NCBI RefSeq assembly: GCF_021531475.1
Contig: NZ_JADYTX010000022.1
Coordinates: forward strand, 1 to 34,907
DNA length: 34,907 nucleotides
Source of the DNA: Fusobacterium perfoetens
GTDB taxonomy: Bacteria > Fusobacteriota > Fusobacteriia > Fusobacteriales > Fusobacteriaceae
Direction: 5' to 3'
Shown here: piece by piece, positions 16,290 to 26,615 of the stretch
Layout: every line of letters begins with the position of its first letter
Position numbering within the stretch: position 1 is the stretch's first letter
The notes under the pieces: generated by a model
The model's input: the letters and a program-made list of their open reading frames with translations, nothing else
The model's database searches: none
What the model was told of the DNA's origin: nothing
Made by a program: the position numbers and the translations under genes

Positions 16290-16766
16290 TTATTTAGATT
16301 TTTCCATTTCAGCTAAAACTTTTGATGTCATATCTACTCCACCAAATTTTACAGCTCCAGCTTCTAATACATAGTCAGCTTTTTCAGCTTTCGCTACTTT
16401 ATCAATAGCTTTTTCCATAGTTTTTTCTATTTCAGCCATTCTTGTTGCTCTTTCTTTATTAAGTTTTACTTGAGAATCTTTAACAAATTTTTCTAACATT
16501 TTTATTTTATCTTCAAAAGCTTTTTTATCTTTATCAGTTACTTTAGAACCTTTAGCTTTTAATTCTAACTCCATTTTTTGAAGTTCTACTTGTTTTTGTT
16601 TTAAAGTATTGTCTAAAGATGAAGTTTGTTTTTTTAGATTTTCTTCCATAGCTTTTGTTTTAGAATATTTAAAGAATAGCTCTTGTGTATTTACTACTCC
16701 TATTTTTAATGCTAAAGCTTGTGTTGACATAGCCACTGCTAATGCTACTAATGCTATTTTTTTCAC
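16290..16766 (-). CDS. skp: OmpH/Skp-family periplasmic chaperone
   Basis: Periplasmic chaperone of the OmpH/Skp family that holds unfolded outer-membrane proteins on the way to the Bam complex. It is 158 aa. Clear signal peptide: MKK, hydrophobic run, cleavage probably after QALA (residue 19). The mature start LKIGVVNTQELFFKYSKTK is typical, followed by long charged helices (about 40-120, K/E-rich) that form the tentacles, and the closing YVLEAGAVKFGGVDMTSKVL. Gene order bamA-skp-lpxD is the same as in many Gram-negative bacteria, which strengthens the call. It lies 27 bases after bamA. Confidence 0.92.
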   Translation of the reverse strand: MKKIALVALAVAMSTQALALKIGVVNTQELFFKYSKTKAMEENLKKQTSSLDNTLKQKQVELQKMELELKAKGSKVTDKDKKAFEDKIKMLEKFVKDSQVKLNKERATRMAEIEKTMEKAIDKVAKAEKADYVLEAGAVKFGGVDMTSKVLAEMEKSK

Positions 16767-16793
16767 GTTAAAACCTCCATTTTTTTATTTAGA

Positions 16794-18884
16794 CTAGAAT
16801 GATTGTCCCATATTGAAGTAAAATTCCATTCCAGATCTTCTATCGCTACCTATTGGCCATCCAAAGTCAAATCTTAATGGTCCCATAGGAGTGTTTATTC
16901 TAAGTCCTACCCCTGCTGACATAGCAATATCATCTGGGAATTTCTCATCATAACAAATACTGTTAGGAGTTTTATCTCCCATATATCCTTGGTCAATTCC
17001 CTTATAGTTCCAAGCTCTTCCGATGTCAAAGAATATTACTCCACCTAATACATCATTAAATCTTGTTCTATTTTCAATATTGATTACAGCTTTTTGAGTA
17101 CCTTTGAAATCTCCTCCATCAAATCCTCTAAGAGTTGATCCTCCACCAACCCAGTATCTTTGAGATTCTTTTGTTCCATCAGTTTGGATTCCTAAAACTA
17201 ATCTATATGCAAAAGTATTATCTTTTGTAAATCCTCTGTGATATTTTCTAGCTTCAAAAGTTGTATTAGCGAAGTAGTCAGCTTCCTCACCAGTTGCATA
17301 TCCAAGTTCTACACCAAATTTATAGAATTCTCCTTTTGTAGGATCGAAACGACTATTTCTTGTATCGTAAGATATTGATGGTGTTAAACTGTAAACCCAA
17401 TATTTATCATCATAATACTCTTTTTTCTCTGTATCGTTTAATTCAGAGAAATCTAATGGATTTGTTTCCACATACTCAACTTTTCCAGATAGGTTAAGTC
17501 TTACATATTTAGAAAGTCCTTTTCCAACATTTACTCTAAATCCTGAAGTTTCTATTTTATTGAAAGCACGGCTGTCGTCATTTTCATATTCATTTCTATA
17601 TAAGCTCCAACCCCAAGAAATTCTATCAGTATCTTTTATCCAAGGATCTGAGAAGTTTATAGAGAAACTTGTATAGTCTTCGTCAGATTTTTCAAAGTTA
17701 AGAGATAAATCTTGTCCTCTTCCTTTCCAGTTTGTTTCTTCTAATGATAACATTCCTAAAAGTCCAAGTTCAGAACCATAAGATACAGCTCCTTGTATTC
17801 TTGCTGTTCTATCTTCTTCTATTAATAATACAACAGTTTGACCATCAGGATCCCCAATTATATCTCTTGTTTCATATTTAACATTTTTGATATATCCAAG
17901 TCTCATTAAGTTTTTAACTGTTTCGTTATATTCGTTAATGTTGAATATTGTATCTTCGTGAAGTTCAACCTCTCTATCTATTACATATTCTTTTGTTTTT
18001 AATAGATTATCAGTTGGTTGTCTTCTTTCTCCTCTTTGTTTTGTTACCATTTTTTTATATTCAATATTTCTAGTGATTCCTTCACTTAGGAATATTTCTA
18101 CTTCAAAAGAGTTATTTAAAGTAACATCTAAAATTCTTGCTAAAACGTAACCATCATCATTATATTTTTTTAACAATGCAGCTCCGTCAGCCCTTAAGTT
18201 ATTAGCGTTTAAAACTTGATTTGGTTTAGTTTTAAAATCTAACATTAATTCTTCAGTAGAATAGATTGTATTTCCTATGATATTAACTCCTGTGATAACA
18301 GGATTTTCAACAACATGGTATTCTACTACTACTCCATTCCCTTGTTTTTTGATATCTGGTATTACTTGTCTGAATAGTCCTGATTTTCTTAGGTTTTCAT
18401 AACCTTCAGCTATTCTTTTTTTAGAGTAATATCCTCCAACTTTTACTGGAATATCTTTCATAATCTCTTTTTTAGTAAGATTTGTATTTCCATATATTCT
18501 TACATCTTTTATAACGATACTTTTATCTACAATATCTCTTTCAGACATAGGAATAATTCCTTGTTGTGTTAATAATTCTTTTGCGTTAGGCTTTTCTTGA
18601 ATTTTAACAACTATATTTATTCCACCTTCAGAATATTCTGGATATAGTGCTACTTGTTCCACGTAATCTAATTCTTTTATTTTTTTGTAGTCACTTATCA
18701 TATTTTCTGTTGAAAAGTTATCTCCAACTTTTTCAGTCATCATATTTACGATAGTGGCTTCGGGAACTTCAACTAGGTTTCTAGTTATTATCTCCTGAAT
18801 TTTATAATTTGTTTTTTGCTCAGTGTTACCATAAGCAACTAGCATAAAAATAAAGCTCAGCAAGATCATTAATCGCTTTCTCAT
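16794..18884 (-). CDS. bamA: Outer-membrane protein assembly factor BamA
   Basis: Omp85-family barrel that inserts beta-barrel proteins into the outer membrane. The product is 696 aa if started at ATG 18884 (MRKRLMILLSF), preceded by GGGGGTAAAG; the frame has another ATG at 18896. A signal peptide covers about residues 1-19. I can discern four POTRA-like units (about 25-100, 120-195, 196-270 and 275-360) rather than the five of E. coli. The 16-stranded barrel (about 360-696) contains the loop-6 motif TLRGFDGGDFKG (RGF at 586-588). It ends in EFYFNMGQSF, with the terminal Phe expected of a beta-signal. It overlaps no neighbour but is only 15 bases downstream of the tamB-like gene. Confidence 0.95.
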   Translation of the reverse strand: MRKRLMILLSFIFMLVAYGNTEQKTNYKIQEIITRNLVEVPEATIVNMMTEKVGDNFSTENMISDYKKIKELDYVEQVALYPEYSEGGINIVVKIQEKPNAKELLTQQGIIPMSERDIVDKSIVIKDVRIYGNTNLTKKEIMKDIPVKVGGYYSKKRIAEGYENLRKSGLFRQVIPDIKKQGNGVVVEYHVVENPVITGVNIIGNTIYSTEELMLDFKTKPNQVLNANNLRADGAALLKKYNDDGYVLARILDVTLNNSFEVEIFLSEGITRNIEYKKMVTKQRGERRQPTDNLLKTKEYVIDREVELHEDTIFNINEYNETVKNLMRLGYIKNVKYETRDIIGDPDGQTVVLLIEEDRTARIQGAVSYGSELGLLGMLSLEETNWKGRGQDLSLNFEKSDEDYTSFSINFSDPWIKDTDRISWGWSLYRNEYENDDSRAFNKIETSGFRVNVGKGLSKYVRLNLSGKVEYVETNPLDFSELNDTEKKEYYDDKYWVYSLTPSISYDTRNSRFDPTKGEFYKFGVELGYATGEEADYFANTTFEARKYHRGFTKDNTFAYRLVLGIQTDGTKESQRYWVGGGSTLRGFDGGDFKGTQKAVINIENRTRFNDVLGGVIFFDIGRAWNYKGIDQGYMGDKTPNSICYDEKFPDDIAMSAGVGLRINTPMGPLRFDFGWPIGSDRRSGMEFYFNMGQSF

Positions 18885-18899
18885 CTTTACCCCCATTTG

Positions 18900-21800
18900 T
18901 TAAAAATCAAATTTTTTCTCAAATTTGAATTCTATATAGTGATTTTTGTCTTTTTCAAACATATCTATATCCTTTCTAAGTTTTTGAACACCTCCTCCAA
19001 ATGACAAGTTTTTATTTATTTTTTGATAAATACCCAAATCATATTCTATCCAATTTTTCATACTTAAATTAGAGTTTGTCACGTCTGTGGTATCTACAAA
19101 ATTAAATCTAGCTTTCCAAAATAATTTATCCTTGTATATAGGATTTTCAGCTTCTACATAAGCTCCAAATGACATTGTTGATTCTTCTTCCTCATTATTT
19201 TTATTTTTTTCGTGAGTAATTATACTAGAAGACACCCTTAAATCAGAAAGTCCAAACAGAGTTTTTACAACATCTACTATCGGACTGACCACTATATCAG
19301 AAATTTGTCCCCCAACTAATTCTGTTATAAAAGCAACTGTATTTTCATTTGCGCTGTCGCTATTTCCTCCATCTGAGAATAATATATCATTTACCCCACT
19401 AACAGAAACTTCATTTTCACTCTTTACATACATATCCAATTTTCTAGCTGGACCCATAAGTGAAATCTCGTAGATTTTAGAATTCATATTAGTCTTTGTA
19501 ATAAATATAATCTCTGGATTAGCTTTTAAAATAGTTTGATTTTTATCATTGAATAAAGCTGCTGCCCTATCTACATAAAATTTCTTATTATTAAAACTAA
19601 ACTCTCCTTCTTTGATGCTACTTTCTCCCAAAAAGTTTAAATTTTCCAAACTTCCTGTCAAAATTCCTGAACTATGGATTTCTCCTTTGACATCTGTTAT
19701 ATATCCAGCTATATTTTTTATGTCAACTTTTATTCCATTTTCATTGTTAATTCTAATATTTACCTTAATATCTGAATCTTTCATTCTAGAGTTATCCACA
19801 GGAATATCAAGATTTTTTATACCTGTACCTTTGTCTCTCTCTTTTTTCTTTAAAAACTCTTTTATGGTTTTTATAATTCCAAAATCTTTGCTGGTGATAT
19901 TTGAAATCTTTCCATTGTTTATATTTACAGTTCCATAAAGTCTATCTTTAATAAATCTTAGTCTTGTACTAAAATTAATCTTTACAAGGTCTTTATAAAT
20001 ATAATCGATGTTTTTACCCTCTAAAGTTAAATTATAACTTAATTTTTCAAAAGAATCAACCATAAAATCGTCTAAATTGTTATTGTATTTGATCTCTCCT
20101 AAAAGTTTTAGCCTTCCGTTGTTGATATTTCCAGCTAAAGAATCTATCTTTATTTTAGATTTATCAATTGCCATTTTACCATTTATATTTTTTAAGTATA
20201 GATTAAATTTAGAAAAATCTCCACTTAGATTGTCTAGTAATAGATTTCCTTGTGGAATATTATCAACAAGTTCAAGGTTTACTCTTGCTCTTCCACCTAG
20301 ATTTTTAATTCCATACTTAGATAGTACACCATTTAAGTTCTCAAACTTTTCTATAGATGATTCCAGTTTAATATTTGCTAGATTTTTTTCTATATTGTAG
20401 TTTCCCAAGATTTTAAATCTATTTTTTCCATTTTTCAAATCAAAGTCTTCAATAAATATATCTTTTTTATCTCCGTGGACTGCAAAAGCCCCACTTCCCA
20501 CAAATCTATTTTGATAATAAATTTTACTATCACTTGAAGAAAATTGATATTTTATCTCATCAAAAGACCCGTTAAGTTTTCCGTCAAGAATTATATTTCC
20601 ATCTAGCTCCCTATCTAAAAACTCCAAATCTCTTAGTCTTATATTTTGACCAGGCAACTCAAATTCTAAATATTTTTTTCTAAAATCTATTTTTCCATTT
20701 ACCTTAGCTATCTTTCTTTTATCCTTTGTTAGAAAACTAATATTTTTAAAATCCACTCCCTCATTAGTATAATTTCCATTTAAAACAATCTTTGGTAGAT
20801 ATTTATCTCCAGCCTTAAGTCCGATTATTTCTCCATCAAATTTTCCTTTGACTCTATCTCTTATTATCTCTCCTGTACTTTCTCCTGTGATTTTAAGTTT
20901 TGTCCTAGGAATAATATTTATTATCTCATTTTCATTTATTTTAAATTTATAATTTCCCTTTTCATCTTTTACAGAGTATCTAAAATCTAAAATATTTTTT
21001 CCAATGAGAAATTCTTTTGAATAAAGCTCTCTGTTAGTATATTTTATCTCTCCAAAGAAATCTATTTTTTTATCCTCTCCAAAGTTAATATGAGCATCTT
21101 TTACAAAGAAATCTCCTTTTAGGTGGTCTATCCCCTCTCTTATACTTCCAAGGATTTTTCCCTCTGCACTTGTAATCTCATAATCTACTTTATCTATTGG
21201 AAATACATCTTCAGTTATCTCATTAAATTTTACATTGAAGTTTAAAAACTGCGTTTTTAGATTAAGATTTCCAAAAAGACTTATATATCTGTTTGTAAAA
21301 TCTAACACCTCTAACCTATGGTTAAAATATCTTCCTGCAACTTTAATCCCTTTTATTCTCTCTGTATTGGTTGTGAGTTTTCCAATCTCTCCATCAAAAA
21401 ATATATCCATAATCCTCTTAGGATTTTTATTATTTATATCTACAACTCCGTAAATTCTTCTAAGAGCTATATTATTTTTTCTTTCATAGAGAGTACCCTT
21501 TTCAATAAAACATTGTCCTTGAAAAACTTTATCAAGACTTTCTATCTTTCCTCTATAACTTCCAGCAATAGTCCCTTTTTCATCAGATAATTTTATGTTT
21601 TTCAAATCAAAATTTATCCAATAATCAAAGGTATCAAGATATAACTCAGCCTTTACTTCCCCTTGAGATTTTTTATTATTTTCTCCTATTGTAGATTTTA
21701 CAAATAACACTCTCTCTTTAGGCTCTAATATTGTTTTAAACTCATATCCATTAATATAAGTAAGGATTGTCCCCTTTATCTCCTCAACATATTTTTTATC

Positions 21801-23279
21801 AAAATTATATTTAGAATAAAAAGAATTTCCCTGCTTTAGCACAAGCTCTTTAGTATCAAAAGTATAATCTCCATCTATATTTAAAATTCTTGATTTTACA
21901 TCAAATAAAAATTTCTCTTTTAATATTTCAAAATCAAAATTAACCTTAAAATCCGAAAGTAGATTTTTTTCATTTCCCAAAATATCCAACTCTGTTTTAC
22001 CTTTTCCATCTTTTAATGTTAAATTTCCTATGACTTCTCTCTCTGTTGCTTTATTTTTTACAAATATTTTAGAATAAACGTCTTTAAGATAAAAAGTATC
22101 TTCTTCATAGACAAACTTTCCAATTATATCTTTAAAAGAAAACTCTCCAAATCTATCTCCATTTTGACTTGCAAAATCTACCTCTGCCCTAAACTTATCT
22201 TTATAAAAAAGTTCTACATTGGCTTTTTCCAATTTCATTTGAGGAAAACCAAGATTTAAAGTTTTTAAATATTTATATTTTTCAGCATCAGTATAGAGAA
22301 TATCTTTTTGATAAAATCCCACTTTTACTCCATTTTCCTTAGAATAATCCAAAGTGAATTTTCCTGGATAATCTCCCAATTTATATTTTCCTCTGATGTC
22401 GATATTATCTCCTAAAAAGTTCACATTAAGATTTACATTTTTAATAGGCATATCTAAGTCTAAATATCTTGCACTACCATCTCTTAAAGTTCCATCCCCA
22501 AAGAAACCATCTTTACTTATTTTTAAACTTAGGTTTACATCTCCTGTAACATCTTTTATGGTACTTTTACTATCATAAGCATATTGAAATAGCTTATCGT
22601 CAAATTTTACATCTTTTGCTTTTATAGTAAATTCATTTTTATTTTTAGAATTATCAAATTTTATAAAGATATTCTCTTTGCTGTTCTCTATACCTACCCC
22701 TTGAAACTCCAAATCAGTTCTATATCCCTCTAAAAATCTTACATATCCATTTACCTTATCTAATTTTTTTACGATTTGCTCTGTATAAGTTTCATCATAA
22801 TAAACTAGGTTTCCATCATAGACATTTATATTTTCGAGGATTGGTTTAGATGTTGATACTTTTTCATTTTTTTGTTTCGGAGGTTTTGGACTGTTAACCT
22901 TTGCTTTTCCTCCAATAAAAATATCTACTATATTATAACTTGAATCATCTCTTACAAAATTAACATCTGGATTATAGATATTGATATTGTTTATTTTCCA
23001 ATTGTTGTATAAAATATCTGCTGTTGGAATTTCTGCTATCAAATATTTATTCTCTCCATAAAGTTTTGCATTTTTAAGAACTATTTTCCCCTTAGTCTTA
23101 TTGCTCCCCTTTTCAAAAAATACTTTTTCTGCATGAAGTCCCCCTTTGGTAAATAGTGAAAAACCTATGCTCACCAAAGTTTCTAATCTGTATATGGCTA
23201 AATAAACTACCAACATAATTAAAAAAAGAGGTAGACTTATACAAAATATTTTTTTATGTTTTAGTAAAATATCTTTCAT
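18900..23279 (-). CDS. tamB: TamB-like translocation and assembly module / AsmA-type protein
   Basis: Very large envelope protein (1459 aa) anchored in the inner membrane by one N-terminal helix (about 12-33, after KHKK). It spans the periplasm with long repetitive beta-rich segments of the AsmA/TamB type. The C-terminal region (roughly the last 350 residues, from around the GDVNLSL/GKISNITS-like repeats to the terminal FKFEKKFDF) corresponds to the TamB/DUF490 domain. Known relatives move phospholipids to, and assist assembly of, the outer membrane. ATG at 23279 is preferred over 23285 because AGGAG lies seven bases upstream. It abuts bamA directly, and no separate TamA-type gene is seen here. 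It lies 27 bases downstream of rsmG. Residue-level boundaries are approximate because the repeats are diverged. Confidence 0.87.
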   Translation of the reverse strand: MKDILLKHKKIFCISLPLFLIMLVVYLAIYRLETLVSIGFSLFTKGGLHAEKVFFEKGSNKTKGKIVLKNAKLYGENKYLIAEIPTADILYNNWKINNINIYNPDVNFVRDDSSYNIVDIFIGGKAKVNSPKPPKQKNEKVSTSKPILENINVYDGNLVYYDETYTEQIVKKLDKVNGYVRFLEGYRTDLEFQGVGIENSKENIFIKFDNSKNKNEFTIKAKDVKFDDKLFQYAYDSKSTIKDVTGDVNLSLKISKDGFFGDGTLRDGSARYLDLDMPIKNVNLNVNFLGDNIDIRGKYKLGDYPGKFTLDYSKENGVKVGFYQKDILYTDAEKYKYLKTLNLGFPQMKLEKANVELFYKDKFRAEVDFASQNGDRFGEFSFKDIIGKFVYEEDTFYLKDVYSKIFVKNKATEREVIGNLTLKDGKGKTELDILGNEKNLLSDFKVNFDFEILKEKFLFDVKSRILNIDGDYTFDTKELVLKQGNSFYSKYNFDKKYVEEIKGTILTYINGYEFKTILEPKERVLFVKSTIGENNKKSQGEVKAELYLDTFDYWINFDLKNIKLSDEKGTIAGSYRGKIESLDKVFQGQCFIEKGTLYERKNNIALRRIYGVVDINNKNPKRIMDIFFDGEIGKLTTNTERIKGIKVAGRYFNHRLEVLDFTNRYISLFGNLNLKTQFLNFNVKFNEITEDVFPIDKVDYEITSAEGKILGSIREGIDHLKGDFFVKDAHINFGEDKKIDFFGEIKYTNRELYSKEFLIGKNILDFRYSVKDEKGNYKFKINENEIINIIPRTKLKITGESTGEIIRDRVKGKFDGEIIGLKAGDKYLPKIVLNGNYTNEGVDFKNISFLTKDKRKIAKVNGKIDFRKKYLEFELPGQNIRLRDLEFLDRELDGNIILDGKLNGSFDEIKYQFSSSDSKIYYQNRFVGSGAFAVHGDKKDIFIEDFDLKNGKNRFKILGNYNIEKNLANIKLESSIEKFENLNGVLSKYGIKNLGGRARVNLELVDNIPQGNLLLDNLSGDFSKFNLYLKNINGKMAIDKSKIKIDSLAGNINNGRLKLLGEIKYNNNLDDFMVDSFEKLSYNLTLEGKNIDYIYKDLVKINFSTRLRFIKDRLYGTVNINNGKISNITSKDFGIIKTIKEFLKKKERDKGTGIKNLDIPVDNSRMKDSDIKVNIRINNENGIKVDIKNIAGYITDVKGEIHSSGILTGSLENLNFLGESSIKEGEFSFNNKKFYVDRAAALFNDKNQTILKANPEIIFITKTNMNSKIYEISLMGPARKLDMYVKSENEVSVSGVNDILFSDGGNSDSANENTVAFITELVGGQISDIVVSPIVDVVKTLFGLSDLRVSSSIITHEKNKNNEEEESTMSFGAYVEAENPIYKDKLFWKARFNFVDTTDVTNSNLSMKNWIEYDLGIYQKINKNLSFGGGVQKLRKDIDMFEKDKNHYIEFKFEKKFDF

Positions 23280-23306
23280 ATTCATTCTCCTCTTCTATTT
23301 ATATTT

Positions 23307-24008
23307 TTATAAAGGTTTTTTTGCTGGAACACCATTAGCTCTAGGATATTTTTTGTCTGTTTTTGCAAACTTTCTAATATCTATTATCAGTCTTTTATCC
23401 TTTGCAAATGGCAACTCCTCAGTATAAATTTTTTCTATCTTGCTTTTTAATACTCTTAAAGCATTTTCTCCATCTTTTTCTTCGTTAGTTCCCTCCATTT
23501 TTTGTGGTAAGAATCTTCCATCAACTTTTAAAAATGGTATCACATATTCAAGTATTATATTTAATTTAGAAACTCCTCTACAAAGACCTATATCATAAGT
23601 TTCTCTATTTTTATCGTTGATAAATTCCTCAGCACGAGTATTTATTGCCTCAACATTTTTTAACTGAAGTTTTTCTATAACCTGTTTAAGAAAATTTATT
23701 TTTTTCCCAACAGAATCTATAAGAGTGAAATTAACTTTAGGATTACATATAGCTAATACCATTCCCGGAAATCCTGCTCCAGTACCTATATCTATAGCTT
23801 TTCCCTCAGTAATTTTCAAATATTTCATCACCAAAAGAGAGTCTATAAAATGTTTCTCTATTATTCCTTCCTCATCTCTTATGGCTGTTAAGTTTGTATG
23901 AGAATTATACTCTATCAAAAGTTTTAGATATTCCATAAGTTTATCTATTTTATCTTCTGAAATATCCAAACCTATCTCATTTATACCTTTTTTTAAATAA
24001 TCTTTCAT
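23307..24008 (-). CDS. rsmG: 16S rRNA (guanine527-N7)-methyltransferase
   Basis: SAM-dependent methyltransferase (GidB) that modifies G527 (E. coli numbering) in the 530 loop of 16S rRNA; loss gives low-level streptomycin resistance in other bacteria. It is 233 aa, normal length. The SAM-binding motif is AIDIGTGAGFPGMVLAI, and LCRGVSKL, followed by FLPQKMEG, matches the family's later motifs. Its ATG overlaps the mnmG stop by one base (TAATG), so translation is coupled. The mnmG-rsmG (gidA-gidB) pair is ancestral and is often near the replication origin; here no parAB, rnpA or dnaA gene is in view. Confidence 0.96.
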   Translation of the reverse strand: MKDYLKKGINEIGLDISEDKIDKLMEYLKLLIEYNSHTNLTAIRDEEGIIEKHFIDSLLVMKYLKITEGKAIDIGTGAGFPGMVLAICNPKVNFTLIDSVGKKINFLKQVIEKLQLKNVEAINTRAEEFINDKNRETYDIGLCRGVSKLNIILEYVIPFLKVDGRFLPQKMEGTNEEKDGENALRVLKSKIEKIYTEELPFAKDKRLIIDIRKFAKTDKKYPRANGVPAKKPL

Positions 24009-25897
24009 TAATTTTTTCCCCTCATTTTTAGATAAATTAATAAAACTTGAATATCAGCTGGAGAAACTCCAGATATTCTTGATGCTTGACCTATATTAAG
24101 AGGTCTTACAGATTTTAATTTTTCCTTAGCCTCTCTAGGTATATTTTCTAATGAATCATAATCTATATTTTCAGGTATTTTTTTATCTTCAAGACTTTTA
24201 TGTTTTTCTATTGATTTCATAGATCTTTCGATATATCCTGAGTATTTTACTTGAATTTCTATTTGATATTCAATATCTTCTATATAGTCTTCCAAAGAAA
24301 ACTCATCAATAAGTTCTGATACATATTTTATATCTTTGTAAGTTACCTCTGGTCTTCTCAAAAATTCAAATAATGATATTCCATTACTTACTGGAGTTTC
24401 ATTATATTTTTCAAGAACCTCATTAACTCTTGGGTTAGAACTTCCAACATATTGTTTTTTAAGTTTTTCTATAACTTCCCCTACAACTTTTTCTTTGTAT
24501 AGAACTTTTTCATATTCCTCTTTAGATACAAGTCCTACTTCATAACCTATTTTTGAAAGTCTTAAGTCAGCATTATCTTCTCTTAGGATAAGTCTATACT
24601 CACTTCTTGCTGTAAACATTCTGTAAGGTTCGTTAGTTCCTTTTGAAACTATATCATCTATTAAAGTTCCAATATATGAGTCAGCTCTATCTAATACAAT
24701 CGGATCTTTTCCTTGAATTTTTCTAGCTGCGTTTATTCCAGCCATTATCCCTTGAGCTGCTGCCTCTTCATATCCTGAAGTTCCATTAATTTGTCCAGCA
24801 GTATAAAGATTTTTTATATTTTTATTTTCAAGAGAATAAGTTAACTCCTCAGTTTGAACATAATCATACTCGATAGCATAAGCATATCTCATAATTTTGG
24901 CATTTTCTAATCCCTCAATAGAGTGTAATATCTCATATTGAACATCCGCAGGTAAAGAGTTAGATAAACCTGCTACATAGATTTCATTTGTATCATACCC
25001 CTCTTTTTCTAAGAATATATGATGTTGTTTCTTATCTGGGTATTTAAAGATTTTATCTTCTATAGACGGGCAATAACGAGGACCTGTTCCCACTATTGTT
25101 CCATTGTATAGAGGTGATTTATCTTTATTATTTTTTATTATTTCGTGAACTTTTTCATTTGTATGAAGAAGATGACAAGGGATTTGTTTTCTCTTTGCTA
25201 ATTCTTCATAAGATGATGAGTTTGAAAATCTAAGTGGAGCTGTATCTCCTGGTTGCTCTTCCATATGAGAGAAATCTATTGTTCTTTCATCTATTCTTGC
25301 AGGAGTTCCTGTCTTAAATCTTCCAAGTTTTATTCCAAGTTTTTCTAAACATACTGGCAAATCTTCTGAAGAAAGTTCTCCAAGTCTTCCTCCCTCAAAA
25401 TGACTTTGTCCAATATGGATAAGTCCTCTCATAAAAGTTCCTGTGGCTATAATTATAGCTTTTGCTCTATATTCTACACCCTCTCTTGTTTTTACTCCGA
25501 TTGCTTTTCCATCTTCAACTATAATATCAACTACCATACCTTGAATAACATCTAAGTTTTCAGTGTTTTCCAAAGTTTTTTTCATTTGAAGAGAGTATTG
25601 AGCTTTATCAGCTTGAGCTCTAAGAGATCTTACTGCTGGTCCCTTTTTAGTATTTAATACTCTTATTTGGATAAAAGTTTTGTCTATATTTTTTGCTATT
25701 TCTCCACCAAGGGCATCTATCTCTCTAACTAAATGAGATTTAGCTGGTCCACCTAATGACGGATTACAAGACATATAACCTATTTTATCTAAACTTATTG
25801 TAAATATAGCTGTCTTTAGTCCCATTCTAGCTGTGGCTAATGCCGCCTCACAACCAGCGTGACCTGCACCAACTACTATTACATCAAATTCTAACAT
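24008..25897 (-). CDS. mnmG: tRNA uridine-5-carboxymethylaminomethyl enzyme MnmG
   Basis: FAD- and NADH-dependent partner of MnmE (TrmE) that installs the cmnm5 group on the wobble uridine of several tRNAs. It is 629 aa, standard length. The FAD dinucleotide fold [14 protein letters not shown] (about 7-20) opens the protein. [34 protein letters not shown] and [16 protein letters not shown] are all signature blocks. The C-terminal helical MnmE-binding region ends [19 protein letters not shown]. The ATG has a GGGAGG site upstream. It lies 22 bases after trkA/ktrA. The partner mnmE is not in the window. Confidence 0.98.
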   Translation of the reverse strand: MLEFDVIVVGAGHAGCEAALATARMGLKTAIFTISLDKIGYMSCNPSLGGPAKSHLVREIDALGGEIAKNIDKTFIQIRVLNTKKGPAVRSLRAQADKAQYSLQMKKTLENTENLDVIQGMVVDIIVEDGKAIGVKTREGVEYRAKAIIIATGTFMRGLIHIGQSHFEGGRLGELSSEDLPVCLEKLGIKLGRFKTGTPARIDERTIDFSHMEEQPGDTAPLRFSNSSSYEELAKRKQIPCHLLHTNEKVHEIIKNNKDKSPLYNGTIVGTGPRYCPSIEDKIFKYPDKKQHHIFLEKEGYDTNEIYVAGLSNSLPADVQYEILHSIEGLENAKIMRYAYAIEYDYVQTEELTYSLENKNIKNLYTAGQINGTSGYEEAAAQGIMAGINAARKIQGKDPIVLDRADSYIGTLIDDIVSKGTNEPYRMFTARSEYRLILREDNADLRLSKIGYEVGLVSKEEYEKVLYKEKVVGEVIEKLKKQYVGSSNPRVNEVLEKYNETPVSNGISLFEFLRRPEVTYKDIKYVSELIDEFSLEDYIEDIEYQIEIQVKYSGYIERSMKSIEKHKSLEDKKIPENIDYDSLENIPREAKEKLKSVRPLNIGQASRISGVSPADIQVLLIYLKMRGKN

Positions 25898-25919
25898 CTA
25901 GTTTTCCTCCCGATAATTA

Positions 25920-26597
25920 TTAATCCTCTTTAAATTCTTTCTTTAATATATTACTCATTTGATTAGCTGTTTTGGCATCAGTAATAACTATCAGTATATC
26001 ATCTTTCTCTATTACTGTTGTGGCTCTTGGATTTGCCAAAAATCTTCCATCTGATTTTTTAATACCAACAATATTTATATTATAATATTTTCTGATTTCT
26101 GCTTCTATAAAGTTTTTATCCCAAAATTCATATGGAGCTTTTATTTCAGCTAATAAAAAGTCTTGTGAAAATCTTAAGTGTTCTATCATATTAGGTTCCA
26201 TTGCCATAAGAGCTGTTCTTTTTCCCATATACTCTTCTGGATAGATCACTTGATCTACACCTATTTTCTCTAAAAGTTTTCTATGTTTTGTATTTCCTGC
26301 TTTCACTATTATTTTTTTTGCTCCAAGTTCTCTTAAGTTAAGTGTAATAAGCATACTTGGTTCAACAGCTCCAATACATACAAATACAATATCAAAAGCT
26401 TGAATATCCAATCTTTTTAATTGTATCTCATCAGTGGCATCTAAAGAGAAAGCATTTTCCAAATGTTCACTATTTATAATCTCTTGAACTATATTTTCAT
26501 CTGCATCTATTCCTACAACTTCTTCTCCAGCTTCATATAAAGTCTTGGCTACATTAGTTCCAAAACTACCCAGTCCTATTACTAAATATTGTTTCAT
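25920..26597 (-). CDS. ktrA: KtrA/TrkA-type K+ channel regulatory subunit
   Basis: Cytoplasmic RCK protein that gates a KtrB/TrkH potassium channel in response to bound nucleotide. It is 225 aa with a single RCK unit: an N-terminal Rossmann fold (VIGLGSFGTNVAKTL, then the acidic EEVVGIDADE ribose-binding end) and a C-terminal RCK_C domain (about 140-225, VGIKKSDGRFL...DDILIVIT). Enterobacterial TrkA (458 aa) is a double version, so this system is of the KtrAB type. The ATG follows AAGGAGAAATATA. It lies 18 bases after the channel gene, clearly the same operon. Confidence 0.94.
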   Translation of the reverse strand: MKQYLVIGLGSFGTNVAKTLYEAGEEVVGIDADENIVQEIINSEHLENAFSLDATDEIQLKRLDIQAFDIVFVCIGAVEPSMLITLNLRELGAKKIIVKAGNTKHRKLLEKIGVDQVIYPEEYMGKRTALMAMEPNMIEHLRFSQDFLLAEIKAPYEFWDKNFIEAEIRKYYNINIVGIKKSDGRFLANPRATTVIEKDDILIVITDAKTANQMSNILKKEFKED

Positions 26598-26615
26598 TAT
26601 ATTTCTCCTTATATC

